64,000 bases of DNA from positions 60,416,268 through 60,480,267 of the forward strand of contig CM038218.1 of the NCBI GenBank assembly GCA_021442155.1, written 5' to 3'. The position numbers and the translations under genes were made by a program. The DNA is from Cymbidium sinense. Its lineage: Eukaryota; Streptophyta; Magnoliopsida; Asparagales; Orchidaceae. The notes under the pieces are model-generated. The model saw nothing but the letters and a program-made list of their open reading frames with translations. It searched no databases and was not told where the DNA came from. Positions 1 through 13,036 of this stretch are shown here, in pieces (the stretch's first letter is position 1; each line of letters opens with the position of its first letter).

Positions 1-90
1 AATATTAAACCATAAATGTTCAACTATCATAAATGGATATTCATGAATAATGATCATCTTAGCAATAATATTTTTAATTCTGTTATGATC
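1..90 (-). pseudogene. hAT transposase fragment, second segment (runs off the left edge)
   Basis: Read on the minus strand from 90 down to 1, one open frame includes IIAKMII followed by HEYPF and VEH. This is the conserved block of plant hAT transposases (la-MII-x-HEYP-x-x-x-VE-x-x-x-F) that lies a few dozen residues after the BED zinc finger. The matching BED finger lies on the same strand at 7757-8062, beyond repeat copy A. Copy A therefore split a single transposase gene. The family acts as a DNA-binding cut-and-paste transposase, but this copy is broken by the insertion and by a stop in the BED segment. The rest of the transposase should lie left of the window. The motif is seen directly; the link to the BED segment is inferred from strand, order and spacing. 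Confidence 0.8.
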
Positions 91-98
91 ATGTTGAA

Positions 99-115
99 CT
101 CATTTTTAGAATGAG
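99..115 (+). repeat. U head hairpin, copy A
   Basis: CTCATT and AATGAG pair around a 5-nt loop, 7 bases from the element start. Most copies have CTCACT and AGTGAG instead. The change in copy A affects both arms in a compensating way. Confidence 0.7.
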
Positions 116-2732
116 CTCTCAACCCCTCCATCTTAGACATATGACTTCTCTTAGACTTTAAGAGTTCTTTAGTCTTAAGACACATCTAGTGATTAGGTGG
201 ACACTCAACCTAGCCCTAGAGAATTAGAAGAGTTAACCATAGGAATAGGTCATGCCTTAGGGGTATTAGAAGATTTTCCTACACTATGGTTTGAATCAAA
301 CCCTCACTTCCTTATTTCAAGTCAAAATTCCAAACTCATATCAAACCAATTCCAAATCAAATCTCAAATCAATTCAATGGATTCTCCCAAATCATGAATC
401 AATTCCAAATGATTGAAACCAATGATTGAAACCCATGATTGAACTCCAAAACCCAAAATATTTTCTAAGTCCCTTTGATTCTATCTTATGGACTTAGTTC
501 TAATCTAATATAAATCGATTGAAACTTAAGAGGTTTTTCTCACAACCCATTTATATGTTCATTTATATTCATATACATAAATGAAATATAAATTCAAATC
601 AATCAAACTAAATCCAAAATTCAAATCTAAATAAAAATATTTCCTATGTCCTTTGATTCCCTCTCATGGACTTTGCCTAAATCAAATCTAAATCAATTCA
701 AATTCATGATCATTTATATTCTCATTTATATTCACATATATAAATGAAATATAGATTCAAATATTCAAAAATCAAATCCAAATTCAATCAAAATTCAACC
801 TAAGCCTTTCAAGTCAAACTCTTGAACTTAACCAAATCCAATTCAAATCATGCCAAACTCTTTATTTTTCTTCATGATTCAATTAATCCTACAATCATTA
901 ATCCAAATATAAATATAAACTTCAATCACCAAACCAAATCTAAATTCAAAAATTAAATCCAAGTCAAACTCATGTTCACCCTTTGAACTTGAAATTGTCA
1001 AGTGAATCAAAATCCATTTGAGTTCAAACCCCTTGTAAATGGCTTTATACTTCAATCATATGTCCATATGTGAGTTCAATCAAGCTCAAATCAAGCTTTG
1101 ACAAAGCCATTTGACCTACTTAGGCTCGCCTAACCCAAAGTGACCTAAAGTACACTTATGAGCCAAATTCTAAGCCTAACCAAATTGGATTGAACTAAGC
1201 CCACCAAAGCCTCACATTATGAGCAATAATCATCCTAATATGATCAATCACTCAAATTGGGTCAAACCAAGTCAAATCTAAGGGTTGACCAAGTCAACAC
1301 TTAGCCAAAATGAAACCTAAACTAGCCAAAATCCACCCTAGGCCAAATTGATCAAAACCATTAATCAAAACTCATTCATGACCAATGTTTGAACGTAACC
1401 TAGTCATCATTTGAGCTAATCCAGCATTGGTTACGACTCAAGTTGACCCAACTTGACCTAAAAAGTCAAAATGTGTCAAAACTTGATCTAAGCCAAATTG
1501 ATTGAAACCAATGGGTCAAGTTCATTTCAAATCACTTGCTGAACTTGACCAAAGCTCTAATTAGCCAACTAGACCTAACTTGAACTAAAGGGTCAAATTG
1601 AGCCAAATCCAAATATAAACCAAATTGATTGGAAAAAAAAGATACCAATTCATTTCAAGTGATCAACCAAACATAAACCAACCTATGACCTAACCCAAAT
1701 AGGTCAAATTGGTCAACTTGACCCATTTGACCTAAATGAAATCAAATGAACCAAATTCAAATATAAATCAAATTGAACCAAACCAATGATGCCAAAACAT
1801 TTCAAATGATCATATGAACTTGACCCAACCCTTGGTTTGGCCCAATTTGACCAATTGGTCAACTTGACCCAAGTTGACCCACTTTGACCTAAATGGGTCA
1901 ACATGAGCCAAATCATATCAAACAAACTCCAAATTCAATGAAACTTGGCATAACCCATTTTTCAATCATACCAAACATATTCAAACCGAAATCAAGGTCA
2001 AATGACCATTTTACCCCTAGGTCATAGGGTAACCCAAAATCAAAACCACTTGGAATTTGGTCAATTCTTTTTCATGGACACTTGGCATCCTCTTAGCGAC
2101 TAAATGGTCACTAATGGACATGGTGCACATGGCCCATTGGGTTTGGGCCAGCTAAACCCAACCCAAAGTCAAAATCTAGCACTTCCTTCAAATTGAGCAC
2201 ATGGAAATCCTTCCTCCACTCAATTAAGCACATGGAAAGCTTCACCACCCCATTCCTCTGACCAAACTGAATGCCATGCCACCTTTAACAGCTTAACAAA
2301 CCCACTCAAGGAGGTGTATTAGATCAAAATGGCAAGGAAGCTTGCAGCCATCCGATTTACTTAGGGAGAGATATACTCCTCATAATTCCACTTGAATTTC
2401 ATTCTCCCATATTTGATTGAAACATAGGAACTCAGAGGAGGTGATTCGAAGCTCCCCAAAGATTTCTTAAGGATTTTCCATTTTCCCATTTCTCAGTTTT
2501 CTTGGAGTGAAAACAAGGGAGCTCAAGTGAAAATCCAACTTAGTCAATACTCCACATCAAGCTAATTCCTCTTGCAAGCTTCATCAGAGGACTCAATCAA
2601 ACTTTCCTAAATGTTTTCCCAAGTTCTCAAGGCAAGGGAGGAGTGCTCTTGATCAAGACCGAGCCCAATTGAAAGAGAGCTTGGTCCATAGAGAGATCTA
2701 CTCAACCCCAAGGCTTGAAAATTTCAACAGGA

Positions 2733-2753
2733 CTTTGTCTCCACTAGATGAGG
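2733..2753 (+). repeat. U middle hairpin, copy A
   Basis: CTTTGTCT and AGATGAGG flank the loop CCACT. The arms pair along all 8 positions if G-T wobbles are allowed. In copy G the same place has a perfect 10-bp stem. Confidence 0.6.
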
Positions 2754-3103
2754 CTACCTCATCGAACTCGAGCATCGTTGATAGCCTCTAGTAAGGTATG
2801 ACATTAATTCAAGTTTAATTTAGCCATGGTGTGGTCCTTTGTGAAACAAATTTTCACCCCAAGCAAGTTAGCCGTTGGATGTGTTCCCCTTTACTCTTAG
2901 ATGGTGTGGGCTGAATTTGGTTTTAGTCCAAGCTCAATCGAGCTCGGATCTTCTCCTAGAAGATGGAGGGTGGCCATCTCTCACAGGAAAGATCAAGGAT
3001 GGATCATGGGCTGTCCATCCGTGCATTTTGGATGGACAATCATGATCAAGACACATAGGATATTCGATTTAATCCTTTAATACCACATGCTTAATCTCAG
3101 CCT

Positions 3104-3120
3104 TCCGATCCTTGATCGGA
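3104..3120 (+). repeat. U core GATC hairpin, copy A
   Basis: TCCGATC, CTT, GATCGGA: a perfect 7-bp inverted repeat at the start of the GC-richer core. In copy G the arms are TCTGATC and GATCAGA, so both changed together. Confidence 0.6.
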
Positions 3121-4837
3121 CGGATGGGGAGAAAGCGTGTAGCTTCGTCGCTGATGTGACACTATGATGTGATAACTTAAATAGCCTCTCCCATCATGTC
3201 ACATGAAAAGCATGCGCTGCGTCAGCCTCCATATGGCGCCGATGGGATTAGTTACTTTAATTAGGGATATATTTAATTATCCTTAATCATTGAATCTTCA
3301 TAATTACATAACTAATTCTAAAAAATCTTAAAAATATAAGGTAGAAAGTATTAGAAAGATAATTTAGAGGAGAATATTCTAAAATTAATTTGACTGGATT
3401 TTAAATAGTATATTTTCCTTAATTAGGGTTTTAATAAAAACTTAATAATCTTAATTACTCTTTAATTATCCCATTGATTAATCTTAAACTTTTCATGTGC
3501 ATTTAGAGGGATGACATCTATCTCCCTTAATTTTCTTGGGATTTATTGATGGGTTAATTAGGGGATCAATTATTGAATCCTTAATTACCCTCTTAATGTA
3601 ATTAAGCTTAATTAAGTGTGTAAATAGTGGTTTAATCCCTTGATTGAGTTAATTCAATTTTGTTTTAGTGATCAGGAGGTTTAGAGAATAATTTTAGGAT
3701 ATTTTTTCTAAGCTATTTCTTACACCCTCTTTCTCTTCCTTAATCTAAATTCAATTAAGGGTTAATCCACTAATTACTTAATTAACTTGATAAAAATTTT
3801 AAAACATTCAAAAACTTAATCAATCCATCTTGGGTAGATGCTTAGGTGTTTAATAACCTAAGTGGCTTAACCACATGTGTGGGAAGGGTTATGAAAGTAC
3901 TTAACTTAAACCCTTTAGCTTAATTAAACATTAATTGTGAGCCAAATGCATTAGGCCCTTTTCTTCCTAGGTGCATTGCTAATTTAAATTCCTTGTGTGG
4001 TTTTATGTCATATCATGGGCTCATAATTATTTGGTTAAATATGCTAAGGTGGTATAGGTAAGGGGTAATTAATAAACTTAATGTACACCTTAACCTAACT
4101 AAAACATAAAACTGATCTAATCACCTAAAAAGTAAACTAAAACATCATATACATGTGGGAGTGGGTTAGGACCAGAAAACTCATCTCACATTTCTCAAAT
4201 TGAAATGAAGCTCAAAATCAAACAAAATTTCCTTAAAACCAAATTTGATTTGCTTTAAATAATTCTATTCCATAGGATTATCTTTGGAAATTAATTAAAG
4301 TGAATGAATTTACATTACTTTCATCACTTTATTTCTTTCCTAGCATGCTAAACATGTATGCCATATGAAAATCATGCATTCATTCCTTTTAAAACTCAAA
4401 ATTAAAATAAAATGTTTTCTTTATGTCAAGTTGCATGTATTGGCTAAAGTAAAAATATGAATGACTATTATCGCTATTAAATTCAAAATTATTTTTAAAA
4501 TTTATAAATCAAATATCAAAACTGAAAGGTATTCTACTTATAATTATTTATAAGCTTGCATGTGAGAATATAAAGATATGTATTATGTGGCTTTGATCCA
4601 CGCTCTCTTTGTTAACATAGAATTGTATAGGATTGGCAAGGTGTATAGTCCATTTGAAAAGGACATAACACTTGCTCAAATCCATTCCAATACACTTCTA
4701 TGTCATGACTTAAGAAGGAATTTTATATCACATATATAAATAAAACAACCAAACCAAAAATCAAATAAATATAAACTTTTGCATCTTTCTTTTTCTATTT
4801 ATTTCTTTTGTACATGCATATGTATTTAGGGAAAGTA

Positions 4838-4945
4838 GTATATTAGTCTAGACAACCCCGAGGTTGTGAGGCTTTAAGTAGACCTAAGTAGGTCTTGTAC
4901 CTTACACCCCTGGTGCTAATAATAGCACCGTACTCACTTATACCT
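4838..4945 (+). repeat. Internal U block present once in copy A
   Basis: Conserved block with AGTCTAGACAACCCC, GAGGCTTTAAGTAG and GTAGGTCTTG. It is the single-copy counterpart of the block that is tandemly repeated two or three times, with period about 250-270 bp, in copies B, C and E. Confidence 0.55.
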
Positions 4946-7340
4946 TTCATACATACACAAGTGCATATGAACAAAAGATGAAAGAATATCCCCTTTCAAC
5001 TTAATGAAAATCATGCATCATAAAGCATCTAAGTTTTTTTGGAGTAACACTACTTAGCATCCATCATTAAGGTATGCTAAACATTCACATTTTCTTGTAT
5101 AGATATGCTTAGTATTCATCCATATGCATGTCATAAATTTTGGGAAAGAAATGAGGTGGAGTGTGTTTTGTGATATTATTTTACTTTACTTAATCTTAAA
5201 ATGCCTCTCTTTTTGAATAGGTTTGTTTAGAGTTAATCTAAACTTAAGATTAATTAAAACATACAAGAAAACATTCACTAAACAAAATCAAACATGAATC
5301 TACTTTAGAAATTACTTAAGGTAGGGAAGGAAAGAGAAGTTTCTCTTTTCTTTTCCTTCTCTTCACAACTTAGTAATTAATTGTAAGTTCATTCAAACTT
5401 AAATAAATCACCAAATAAAAATCAACTAAATTAACTAAATAACTTGAATAAAACCACCCATCCAAGTTGAATATTTTTCATACTTAGAAAATTTAAACCT
5501 TAAAGCCATAGCTAAGCATGCCACATAAACCTTAAATGGCACACACATTAGACTAAGTCACCATTTCTAGCTTTAAGTTAGGGCAGTGCATGATTTGATG
5601 TTTGCTTTTATTCAATGATGTAATGTTTTAGCATAGATGTTAGGTTGTATGTGTGTAGACTAAATGGTAGGATGATTTAGTTTAATCATTATCTTCTATA
5701 GGGGATTGTGCTTAAGGGGCGCTATAATAAACAAAAATATAAATGCTTTTGCTGTGCAGGTGCTTATACCCCTAAGCATAATCCAATAGGCCAGGTAGAC
5801 TTGGTTACCCATGTGTGGGGTGCTAAGTCCAATATGTGCTCATACATACTTGGGATTTGTATGGTTTGTTTAGCTAATCTCTGTCTTGCACATGTTAGTT
5901 AGATTTACTTTTTCTTTTCATGTAATTTTGCAATTAGGATTTTGAAATGATTGTTATGGAGGATTAGGATGAGCATTGGTCATAAGATTTCATCTTATGC
6001 ACCATGTGAAGCCTTTGGACCAACCACATTCCAACCATCCAAATGAAGGAACCAAAAGAAGAAAGGAAGAAAGAAGAAGTGAAGAATGAAGACCTCCCAT
6101 AACATGAATTCCTTGCTTAATTATAATTAATTCATTTGTAATCCGGGTTGTATAAGGGTAGAGATCAGCTACCCAATTTATTTTCAGGTTTGTGCGGTGG
6201 TACCCAACCACAAATGACCTTTTATTCTTTTACGTTAGCTTTATAAAATGTTTGATATTTTGTTTAGCTTATGCATTAGAAATGACATGTTTTCCTAGTT
6301 TCTTCCTTACTTTAATGTATGTCCTGAATGACGATTAGGCTCTTAGGGAAAAATAAATCTTCTACAAAATTAATCAGCTTAAAATTAAAAATAAATAACT
6401 CATAACCTCACTTAAAGCCTAAGTTAAAATCAAGATAAAAGAATTAGCAACCCCTTAGCTAGATGTGTACTTTCTTTTCTAACATCATGCATAAAATCAT
6501 ACTATTTCACTTTTGATTGGAGGGCTTCCATCTTTGCCACAGAACTTAGCTTGACCTATAAGAGCCATGGTGGAAACTCACCTCCTTATCTTGTTGATTT
6601 TGGCTCATAATCTAATTTCTCATGCATTAGGCATAAAGAATCCTATAGCCCGAGTCAAATGATTGTCCAAATGAAAAGAAGACATATGAAAAATTTGCAT
6701 TAGAATTAAGTCATGAATTCATGCTCTACATGATCTAGTCTCTTTAAGGAGTATGTTTAAGGACTTAGTCTCATTTTAAATAAATAAGAACCTTGCTATC
6801 TTGCATAAACATATGAATTGCCTTCATATTTTAAAACTGTAGGAGGAGTTAGTTGGCGGCCACCCCTAGACGGTTTTAAGTCCAACAGTCTGGTGATTTA
6901 TCCTCTCTTGTGGAGGTAAATTGAATACCCTTTTTCACCTTAGATTTAGGTTGAGCTTTTTTAACCTCACCTAAGCTCCCTAGATTTAGGTTCAGAGGTT
7001 GTTACTTTCCTTTGCGAGCCATAAGTGTAAATCCTCACCTATTAGGCATTTTCATGACATTGTATCATAAAACTATAAGCCCTAGCATTCTAATAAAAAT
7101 TCAATTGAAACACATTAATTCAATTTCAAAAATATAAAGCCCAACCATAGGGTAGTCTGGGGTGTTTACTAGGCTTCCTAGTATCTTAAACATCCCCCAT
7201 TTATTTTTTATTTAGATTCAATAAGAACTCTCTCTTCTTGATCGATCTTACTTAGTTTTCTAAAAATAAACCAACCGATTGATAGTCCTTCCTTTTCAAA
7301 ATCTTTGGAGATAACAATCATTTATCTTAATCGAGAGTAT

Positions 7341-7365
7341 TCTTAAGGAATCCTGTTCCTTAGGA
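7341..7365 (+). repeat. U 3' hairpin, copy A
   Basis: TCTTAAGGAA and TTCCTTAGGA flank a 5-nt loop, with one T-G wobble. It lies about 280 bp before the last conserved bases of U. The perfect form is present in copies F and G. Confidence 0.6.
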
Positions 7366-7756
7366 TGTAATTAACTATGAGGGCTTGCTCTTGTAGGGAA
7401 CTTAATGAACCTGGTTTTAAATATACCCTACTTTACTTTTCCATATAAAGTAGGGGAAGAATCTCTAGTATATTCCAAAGACCCATTGTCCTTAGAAGTC
7501 CTTATTGAGGTGATTAGGTCCATTGTAGGGTGGCAATCTCTATCTTTCGAGATAGTACATCTCTCCTCAATGTCGTACTCGATCACCCTAATAAGAACAT
7601 CTACGGATCTATGTGGCATCCCAACAAGGTGTTTTATATTTTTGTTTTCATTTATCTTTTTTTTTTTGAAAGAGAATAGATGAAGGCAGAGATATAATAT
7701 TTCACCACATATAATAAGTAGTTGAAACACATAATCTAGAAATTGATTCAGTTTCT

Positions 7757-8062
7757 TCAAGGTCTTAGTTGTAAGATCAAAATTTTTTGTCTATTTTCTT
7801 TAGCACTATTTTTGCTATAGTGATTCATTTTGTAATGTCTACTCAATTGAGATGTAGTACCAATTTTTTGTTTAACATAAGACTTAACATAATAGTTGCA
7901 TTTGTACTTGTGTATGATTTTCCCCTTTTTTGAGATGGATATTTATATAAAATGTTGCCAAACTTTAGAGCGTTGCCTTTTACCATTTCTATCATCTACA
8001 GAAGTAATTTCATCCACACTTTCAATAGCATTTTTTGCATTTTCAGCATGAGTTTGAGTTCA
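7757..8062 (-). pseudogene. hAT transposase BED zinc-finger segment
   Basis: On the minus strand, from about 8062 down to the stop at 7757-7759, one frame shows a BED-type zinc finger as found at the N-terminus of plant hAT transposases. KVWQHF (aromatic start of the BED domain) is followed by KYKCNYYVKSY, where one of the paired cysteines has become tyrosine, and then GTTSQLSRHYKMNH, which carries the TSxL and histidine part. There is one in-frame stop just after KVWQHF. The next conserved hAT block (MII-HEYPF-VE) lies at 1-90 on the same strand, separated only by copy A. The gene is inactive: missing cysteine, internal stop, and a 7.6-kb insertion. Confidence 0.8.
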
Positions 8063-8780
8063 AGAACTATTTGATTTTTTTTTTATAGAGACTTTCCATT
8101 ATATCTATGCAAAAATAATATGATATAATTATAGACTAGCATGCAATTCAACAAATATTTATAATTTATAAGTGAACAAATGATTTTAAACAAAAAATGT
8201 TTGGGAAAATAATATGAAGACAACAATAATTAAAAAAACTAAAATGATAGGAAATTAAGAATTCAATCTTATATTTTGATCATGAGACAATCATTAAGCT
8301 AAAACTAAATTGATTGTGAAAATGTTTATGTAAACCTTAACTATGATCTTTTCTAGAACTAAATCATTCCAATTTTATCAAATATCCACTACAAAAACCA
8401 TTTTCCATGATGAACATAGTAAAACATTGCTCAAGTGAAATAAATTAAATGACATATGTATAAAAGATGATTTCTTATCTTTGCTTTAATGTAACCATCT
8501 TCAATGATGAAAATAGTGAAAGATTGCTCAAGTTAAAAAAATTGAATGGCACATGTATGAGATATCTACATCAGAGTTTCAGAAAGTATCACCCTAGGCT
8601 TGTGTTGAAAAAGTTTATGTAAACCTAAATGTTCAAAAAATAAATGCATACTTAAAGGACAAGAGCATCCAACTGATCCAAACACCCCATAGCAATAACA
8701 AAGTAAAATAGTTTAATATCACAAGAAGAGCTTCCAACTGATCCAAGAATCACAGTTTATAAATGCATTCTAAAAGAACA

Positions 8781-9434
8781 AGAGCAATTGAGCAAAGTGA
8801 GAGCATCCAAGAAAAGAGACAAGCTTAGCAAGAAAAGAATCATAATTCATAGCCAACAACCACATGCTCCACTTTATTAATCTGATACTTTATTGCATAC
8901 TTAAAGGACAAGAGAAAACCGAGAGCATCCAAGAAAGGATAAGAGTTTCATAGGAAAGGACAAAGAAATAAAAAAAATAGGCTCCACTTTACTTTAGAAC
9001 ATTCTTTAAGGACGAGAGCAAACCGAGACCAAGAGCATACAAGGGACCAAGAAAGGAGCATAAGTTTTGCTCCAAAATTAATAGAAAATACATAACACAT
9101 AAAGAATAGGAGAAACTGAGCAAACTGAGAGCATCCTAGAAAAGTGACAAACTTAACAGGAAATGAATCACAATTCACAGCCCACAACCACAGGCTCCAC
9201 TTTAGAAGTTTACTAATCTGAGACTTTATTGCATACTTAAAGGACAAGTGCAAACTAAGAGCATCCAAGAAAGGAGAAGAGCTTCACAGGAAATGAATCA
9301 CAAAAAATAGGCTCCACTTTACTTTACGACATTCTTAAAGGACGAGAGCAAACCTAGACCAAAAGTATCCAAGGGACCAAGAAAGGAGCATAAGTTCTGC
9401 TCCAAAATTGTTGGAAAATACAGAACACATAAAG
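8781..9434. repeat. Two tandem copies of a ~328-bp unit
   Basis: Two adjacent imperfect copies share landmarks such as GAGAGCATCC, CACTTTACTTTA, AGGGACCAAGAAAGGAGC and TGCTCCAAAATT. Landmarks are spaced 327-331 bp apart. Shorter related pieces (CTTAAAGGACAAGAGCATCC) also occur at about 8650-8780. Confidence 0.7.
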
Positions 9435-9561
9435 GAGATGACTTAGACGAGCACATCAAGCTCTAAATATTAATACCGCCAAAAAATTGATAGCTCTAAT
9501 ACCAAAATAACTTTTCTCAAAGCAATAAAACAAATGAACAATCCCTTTAAAATATTTCTTC

Positions 9562-9565
<4 letters not shown>

Positions 9566-9639
<74 letters not shown>
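9566..9639. repeat. (AT)n microsatellite, about 37 units
   Basis: Uninterrupted AT dinucleotide run. It creates the tyrosine-isoleucine stretch of a spurious minus-strand reading frame. Confidence 0.98.
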
Positions 9640-9640
<1 letters not shown>

Positions 9641-12600
9641 CAACATACATCATGCCATAAACTAACCAAGAAATTTTACCATATTGTCTAAGGCAAAAAA
9701 AAAAATAAAAAGAAATTGAGCGTTGGCGAAGTTGCGAAGGTAACAATGAGTCTATCACAGAGAGAGAAATGCAGACACTGCAGGCACTACAACTTAGAGG
9801 GTTGAGAAATAGATCATGAAGTGTCGAAGCGATGAAGCTTGAGGATCGAAGAGATGAAGAATAGATGATCGTTCTCAACCATAACCGCAAAGATAAGAAA
9901 CATAGAAAGAAGTCACGAAGTGTCGAAGGTTGAAATAGTGAAACCCTCATTATAAGTTATAAATTCTAATCTCAAATCTTCGATTCTAAGTTAGATATCC
10001 ATCATTCATTAACGAAGCCCTTGATCTCATGGTCCAAAGAGGCAGAGAAGGTGAGTCGCTAGTGATTCCTTGAAATAAAACCCGCAGCCCATGCCGAATT
10101 CGATCCGTTCAAAAATTGAATGAGTCAATTTAAGTATGAATTGAAATCTACTTGAATTAAAAATGGAGCCAACAATTCAGCTCATAGCCTTGCTCATTTA
10201 GCTCGATTCAAACTCAATTCAAGCTAAAATACAAGCTGATTTTTGAGCGATTAACAATCTTCGAGCAAATTTCTTAGCCTTAGTTGGGACCTCTTTCCCA
10301 ACCTTTCCCCTTAGGTCCATTTCATTCAAAGGATAATTAATCAAACTTGGGAAATTAAATAAAGAGAAATTAATTAATTAATTAATGACATGATTAATCA
10401 ATTTAAAAATGTAATCATATCTGATTTTGATCAACTAATTCATGGGTAGATCTTTAGGTGTTCAATAGCCTAAAGAGATTTAATGAAATTATGATTTACC
10501 CATATGTATGTCCCAATTAACCCATAATTGTGAGCTAATTGCATTAGGCCCTTTCATTTCATAGGACCATAGATAATTTACTTTTTAATTCATTTGCATA
10601 TCATATTAGCTCATAATTATGTGGATAATTACTTTAAGGTAACATAGGTAAGGGTTAATTAATTGAGTTAATACATATGACAACTTAATTAATCAATAAA
10701 ATCAACCTAATTATCTCTCATTAAATCAAATTAACTTATAAACATGGGATGGGATTAGGATTAGCAAACTTCTTCTCCCATTCCTTAAATCAAATTAAAT
10801 ATGAAATTAAAATGACATTAAAAAGCTTTGGTTTACTTTAAACAATTTTATTTGATATGATTGTTCTTAGAAATTAACTTGATTTAATGAAATTTGTGGT
10901 GTTTATTTTCGATATGTATATGAGGGACACCAGATATGAGGAGGTACTCATTGAAGTGATCGGGTATGACATTAAGGAATAATGTACTATCTCGAAAGAT
11001 AGAAATCATTTCCCTACAATGGACCTAATCACCTAATGAGGACTCCTAAAGCATGATGGGTCTTTAAATATACTCAAAAATTTTCCCTTACTTCACATGG
11101 ATGAATAAAGTAGAGTTTATTTAAACTAGGTTCTAAAGTTCCATATAAGGGCAAACCCTATAGTTAATTACATCCTAAGGAAAGTGAATTCCTTAAGAAT
11201 ACTCTCGAATAAGGTAAATAATTATTTTCTCCAAACATTTCAAGGGTAAGACAATTAATAAGTTATTTATATTTGGAAAATCAATCGGGATAGATCAAAA
11301 GGAGAGACTTATTACAGAAGCCAAAGGGGATGAGTAGGGAATACTCATGATACTAGAAAACCTAGTGATCATTCTAACCTATCCTACAATTGGGCTTTAT
11401 ATATTTGAAATTGAAGAAGATTATTTGTTTGTGTTGAGTTTTATTAGATTATTAGGGTATGGTGTTTATTTTTATGTTTGTATGTTGAAGTTTATTATTA
11501 AGTGTGTTGGGGGATACCACACAGATCTGTAGATGTACTCATTAGGGTGATCAGGTACAATATTAAGAAATAGTGTACTATCTTGAGAGATAGAAGGCAC
11601 TACCCTATAATGGACCTAATCACCTAATGAGGACTCCTAAGGCAAGATGGGTAGTGCCTTAAATCCATACTTTTATGTTTTGTTTAGGTTAAAGTATGAA
11701 TTAAATCCATTAGTTACCCCATACCTATACGACTTCAACATAATTATTCAAATAATTGTGAGCCAACATATGATATCCAACCACATAGAATTTAAATCAG
11801 CAATGCACCTAAGAAATGAAGGGGCCTAATGCAATTGGCTCATAATTATTGATTAATTAAGCTAAAGGGTTTGATTAAGTACTTTCATAATCATCCTACA
11901 CATTTAGTTTGATTATAATTTCCTTTAGAATTCTCTTAGGTTATTGAACACCTAAGAATCTATCCAAGAATTAAATGATTAAGTTTTAAAATGATTTAGT
12001 TTGAGTTTGATTAATTGAACTAATTAATGAAGTGATTAAGTCACTAATTAATTTGTAAATTAATTAAATGTTTATCCAAATGAAATAAACTTAAGGGAAA
12101 AGTTTGGAAAATAAATCCTAATCTCATTCACTATTTCATGATGATTAGCAAGCTTAATTAATAAATTTATCACTATTTAATAGATAATTGATCATTTAAT
12201 TTATTAAGAGAGTTATTAGGGATGAAACAAGTAATTCCCTTAATTAATCAAACAATAAATTCCAAGAAAATCATGGGAGGTAGAGGTCATTCCACTAATT
12301 AATCCTAGAATGTTTGGGGTTAATTGCTGGACTAATTAGAGAGTAATTAATTTAATTACATTTCCAATAAAACTTAAATTGAATTAAACTTACTATTCAA
12401 AATTAATTAATTTTAATTTTATATTATTCTTCTCTGAATTATCTTTAAAATGAGCCTGAGTTTGCATTTTTTGGATGTTCTACAATTAACTATGATTTTA
12501 GGAAGTTTCATCATTAAAATGGGATTAATTAAAGCTAATTAAACCCTTAATCCCATCGGGCCATGCGGTGGCTAACGCGGCGCGCTTTCCACATGGCGCG

Positions 12601-13015
12601 ACGGGATAGATTATTTAAGTTGCCATATACCGCTAAGCGGCTAGATGCAGATAATGGGTCGATCTAAGATCGAAAGGCTAGGATTAACCCACAGTTTAGG
12701 CTTAAATCAAAGGGGATCTAGGTGATCTGATCAGAGCCATCCATTCTAATCACATAGAATGGATGGCATGTGATCTTTCTCCATCATGAGCCATGAGGGA
12801 TGAACACCATTTGTCTCTCTTCGATAAATTCGAGCTCAGATTTGGATCAAAATGATCCCACACCTTCTGAAGGAGGGGGAATGCACATCCAACTGTCAAG
12901 ATCTCAAGAGGTGGCAATTTCCTTCAAAAAGGACCAAGAAAAAATTTTTATGGCTATGGTTTTGAGCAATTACCTCGTCAGAGGCTATCGCAAGCGCTTC
13001 CAATGGAGGAGGTAG

Positions 13016-13036
13016 CTTCGTTTAGTAGAGACGAAG
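13016..13036 (-). repeat. U middle hairpin, copy D
   Basis: CTTCGTTT and AGACGAAG around a 5-nt loop, with 7 of 8 positions pairing. CG replaces the CA/TG of copy G in both arms. Confidence 0.55.

Larger units (their letters stand above)
92..7709 (+). mobile_element. U-family element, copy A (complete, inserted in hAT)
   Basis: This is a nearly full-length U unit with no coding capacity. The head at 92 reads TGTTGAACTC with a hairpin at 99-115. It is followed by about 2 kb of sequence rich in CAAAT and TTGACC/GGTCAA words, a GC-richer core at about 2700-3250, long AT-rich non-coding sequence, and a conserved 3' part ending GGCATCCCAACA at 7626. The canonical tail TTTCACCACA is found only at 7700-7709, after a divergent stretch. 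hAT transposase sequence lies on both sides, which identifies the target. A clean 5-bp target duplication was not found, so the right border could be off by tens of bases. It belongs with F and G: it has a single copy of the variable internal repeat. Confidence 0.8.
8063..10276 (-). mobile_element. hAT element 5' non-coding part and terminal region (inferred)
   Basis: This stretch sits between the BED segment and the point where copy B resumes (about 10277), so it should be the upstream part of the hAT element. It holds an imperfect tandem duplication, a long TA microsatellite and, at about 10190-10270, several GCTCGATT/AATTCAAGCT/TTCGAGC words. Such words are typical of hAT subterminal regions. 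No terminal inverted repeat or 8-bp target duplication could be recognised at the junction, so the end is probably eroded. Open frames here, such as 9456-9950, are produced by the microsatellite. The assignment is an inference from context. Confidence 0.5.

Noticed and set aside
92..130. Helitron interpretation of the terminal hairpin
   Set aside because: Helitrons end in CTRR and make no target duplication. U has TG/CA ends and 5-bp duplications in several copies.
250..2000. Dense GGTCAA/TTGACC words as W-box regulatory arrays
   Set aside because: The words occur in a low-complexity stretch of U in all copies and drift freely; they are better explained as simple-sequence expansion. A role cannot be excluded.
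7405..7683. 92-codon plus and 110-codon minus frames overlapping each other at the end of copy A
   Set aside because: They lie in the hairpin-rich conserved U end; the opposite-strand overlap and lack of conservation of the frames argue against coding.
9456..9950. 164-codon minus-strand reading frame
   Set aside because: Much of it is translation of the AT microsatellite; no domain and it lies in hAT leader sequence.
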